Origin: an uncultured Paracoccaceae bacterium
GTDB lineage: Bacteria > Pseudomonadota > Alphaproteobacteria > Rhodobacterales > Rhodobacteraceae
Direction: 5' to 3'
Assembly (NCBI GenBank): GCA_947487205.1
Contig: CANKVU010000010.1
Location: 62,001 to 126,000, forward strand
DNA: 64,000 nt
Shown: piece after piece, positions 63,415-64,000 of the stretch
How positions within the stretch are numbered: the first letter of the stretch is position 1
How the letters are laid out: each line of letters opens with the position of its first letter
Notes under the pieces: model-generated
What the model saw: only the letters and a program-made list of their open reading frames with translations
Databases searched by the model: none
What the model was told of the DNA's origin: nothing
Made by a program: the position numbers and the translations under genes

Positions 63415-64000
63415 TCATCCCTCGGCGGTGTCCAGAGATCCCCCGAGCGCGACGATCAGCTGCCGGGCGCGCTGCCGCAACCCTTGCGTCGCCGCGCCGT
63501 CCTGAAGGATGTCGCGCAGTGTCGTCAGCGCCGCATCGGTGTCGTCCATCCGGATCCGCGCCAGCGCCTGCTGCTCCAGCGCGAGCAGCCGGTAGGGGGC
63601 GCCCGGGATGGTCAGCGGCTCCAGCCGGTCGATCACCTCCTGGGGCGCGGCACGGTCCTGCTGGATCATCGCCGCCTTGAGCGTCGCGAGCTCGCGGTAG
63701 AGCGCGGGCACGGACGCGTCCCCGGCCACGGCGTTCAGCCGTTCGAGCGTCTCGTCCGTCGCCGCCTCGGTGTCGAGCGTGTCGGCGGCGAGCATCGCGA
63801 TCAGCACGCGGCGCTCGTCCGTGGCCGCGATGTCGGACAAGGCGGCGCGGCGCGCCTCGGGGCTGTCGTTCTCGAGCGCGGCGATCACCGCGTCGCCGAA
63901 GCGCCGCGCCTCGCTCTCGGCGCCGCGCCGCTGCCACTCGATCCACGCGGCGACCGCCACCAGACCGACCACGACCGCCACCGCGATCCAGCCATAGCGC
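63415..64000 (-). CDS. YfgM-like TPR membrane protein, N-terminus beyond the window
   Basis: The 5' end lies past position 64000. The visible part starts RYGWIAVAVVVGLVAVAAWI, a single membrane helix, followed by an alanine-rich TPR-like solenoid with EWQRRGAESEARRFGDAVIA, typical of YfgM (ancillary SecYEG translocon subunit). An internal ATG at 63981 is not the true start. It precedes bamB by 13 bases, matching the E. coli order. Confidence 0.82.
   Translation of the reverse strand, partial: RYGWIAVAVVVGLVAVAAWIEWQRRGAESEARRFGDAVIAALENDSPEARRAALSDIAATDERRVLIAMLAADTLDTEAATDETLERLNAVAGDASVPALYRELATLKAAMIQQDRAAPQEVIDRLEPLTIPGAPYRLLALEQQALARIRMDDTDAALTTLRDILQDGAATQGLRQRARQLIVALGGSLDTAEG

Noticed and set aside
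1-64000. CRISPR arrays, rRNA, tRNA, insertion sequences, replication origin
   Set aside because: No repeated spacer-like units, rRNA stretches, tRNA cloverleaves, transposase ORFs or DnaA-box clusters were seen on either strand.

Overview
The window comes from a high-GC alphaproteobacterium of the Rhodobacterales (Roseobacter/Rhodobacter group) that makes bacteriochlorophyll a and spheroidene- or spirilloxanthin-type carotenoids. The evidence is a photosynthesis gene cluster segment (bchZ-bchY-bchX-bchC-crtF-crtE, divergent from crtD-crtC), TGT-N12-ACA (PpsR/CrtJ-type) operators in its promoters, the Rhodobacterales order yajC-secD-secF-Mth938-ccmABCDG, and very GC-rich coding sequence with many ATGA/GTGA stop-start overlaps. 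The genus cannot be fixed from the sequence alone. The high GC leaves many long shadow frames open; these were left out.

Layout. (1) 1-9.2 kb: photosynthesis cluster. Six minus-strand genes run crtE to bchZ, and bchZ is cut by the window edge. crtD and crtC run the other way. (2) 9.2-12 kb: a large MscS-type channel and tspO. crtA, crtI and crtB, which often lie between crtC/D and tspO in relatives, are not here. (3) 12-35.3 kb: mostly housekeeping genes: zapE, folC-accD, a CPBP protease, ilvD with a LysR regulator, an OmpA protein, a peroxidase-like protein, GNAT enzymes, a CinA-type protein, sfsA, map, an MFS exporter, rsmD, a flavin reductase, a peroxiredoxin, a small MscS channel, phhB, a FemAB-like protein, a phosphodiesterase, RidA, a lytic transglycosylase, dapA and smpB. 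(4) 35.4-41.4 kb: a small secreted protein, sulfurtransferase, aromatic aminotransferase, rhodanese, putP and ppx. (5) 41.6-49.3 kb: a one-carbon cluster (PF13769-type small protein, MetF-like reductase, HAD hydrolase, methyltetrahydrofolate:corrinoid methyltransferase, 76-aa protein, RamA-like corrinoid activator), then an orphan gene and a BCCT betaine-type transporter. (6) 49.4-56.6 kb: a CDF metal transporter, cytochrome c maturation (ccmABCDG), and the SecDF-YajC translocon accessory. (7) 56.7-64 kb: a trypsin-like protease, serS, an AT-rich foreign-looking gene, a second TspO-like membrane protein, and der-bamB-TPR in the order of E. coli yfgM-bamB-der.

How the genes work together. Region 1 supplies chlorophyllide reductase (BchXYZ), BchC dehydrogenase and the CrtE/C/D/F carotenoid steps under shared PpsR-type control. 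Region 5 looks like the recovery half of a B12-dependent demethylation pathway: methyl groups pass from a methylated corrinoid protein to tetrahydrofolate and are then oxidised, while RamA reactivates the corrinoid. The substrate methyltransferase and the corrinoid protein are outside the window. Regions 6 and 7 are protein export, haem attachment and outer-membrane assembly.

Most worth a second look: the AT-rich gene wedged onto the end of serS; two tandem palindromes just upstream of the RamA-like gene; the incomplete one-carbon cluster with two uncharacterised small proteins; a 39-codon ORF that bridges bchY and bchZ with stop-start overlaps at both ends; and a hairpin element between bchX and bchY.
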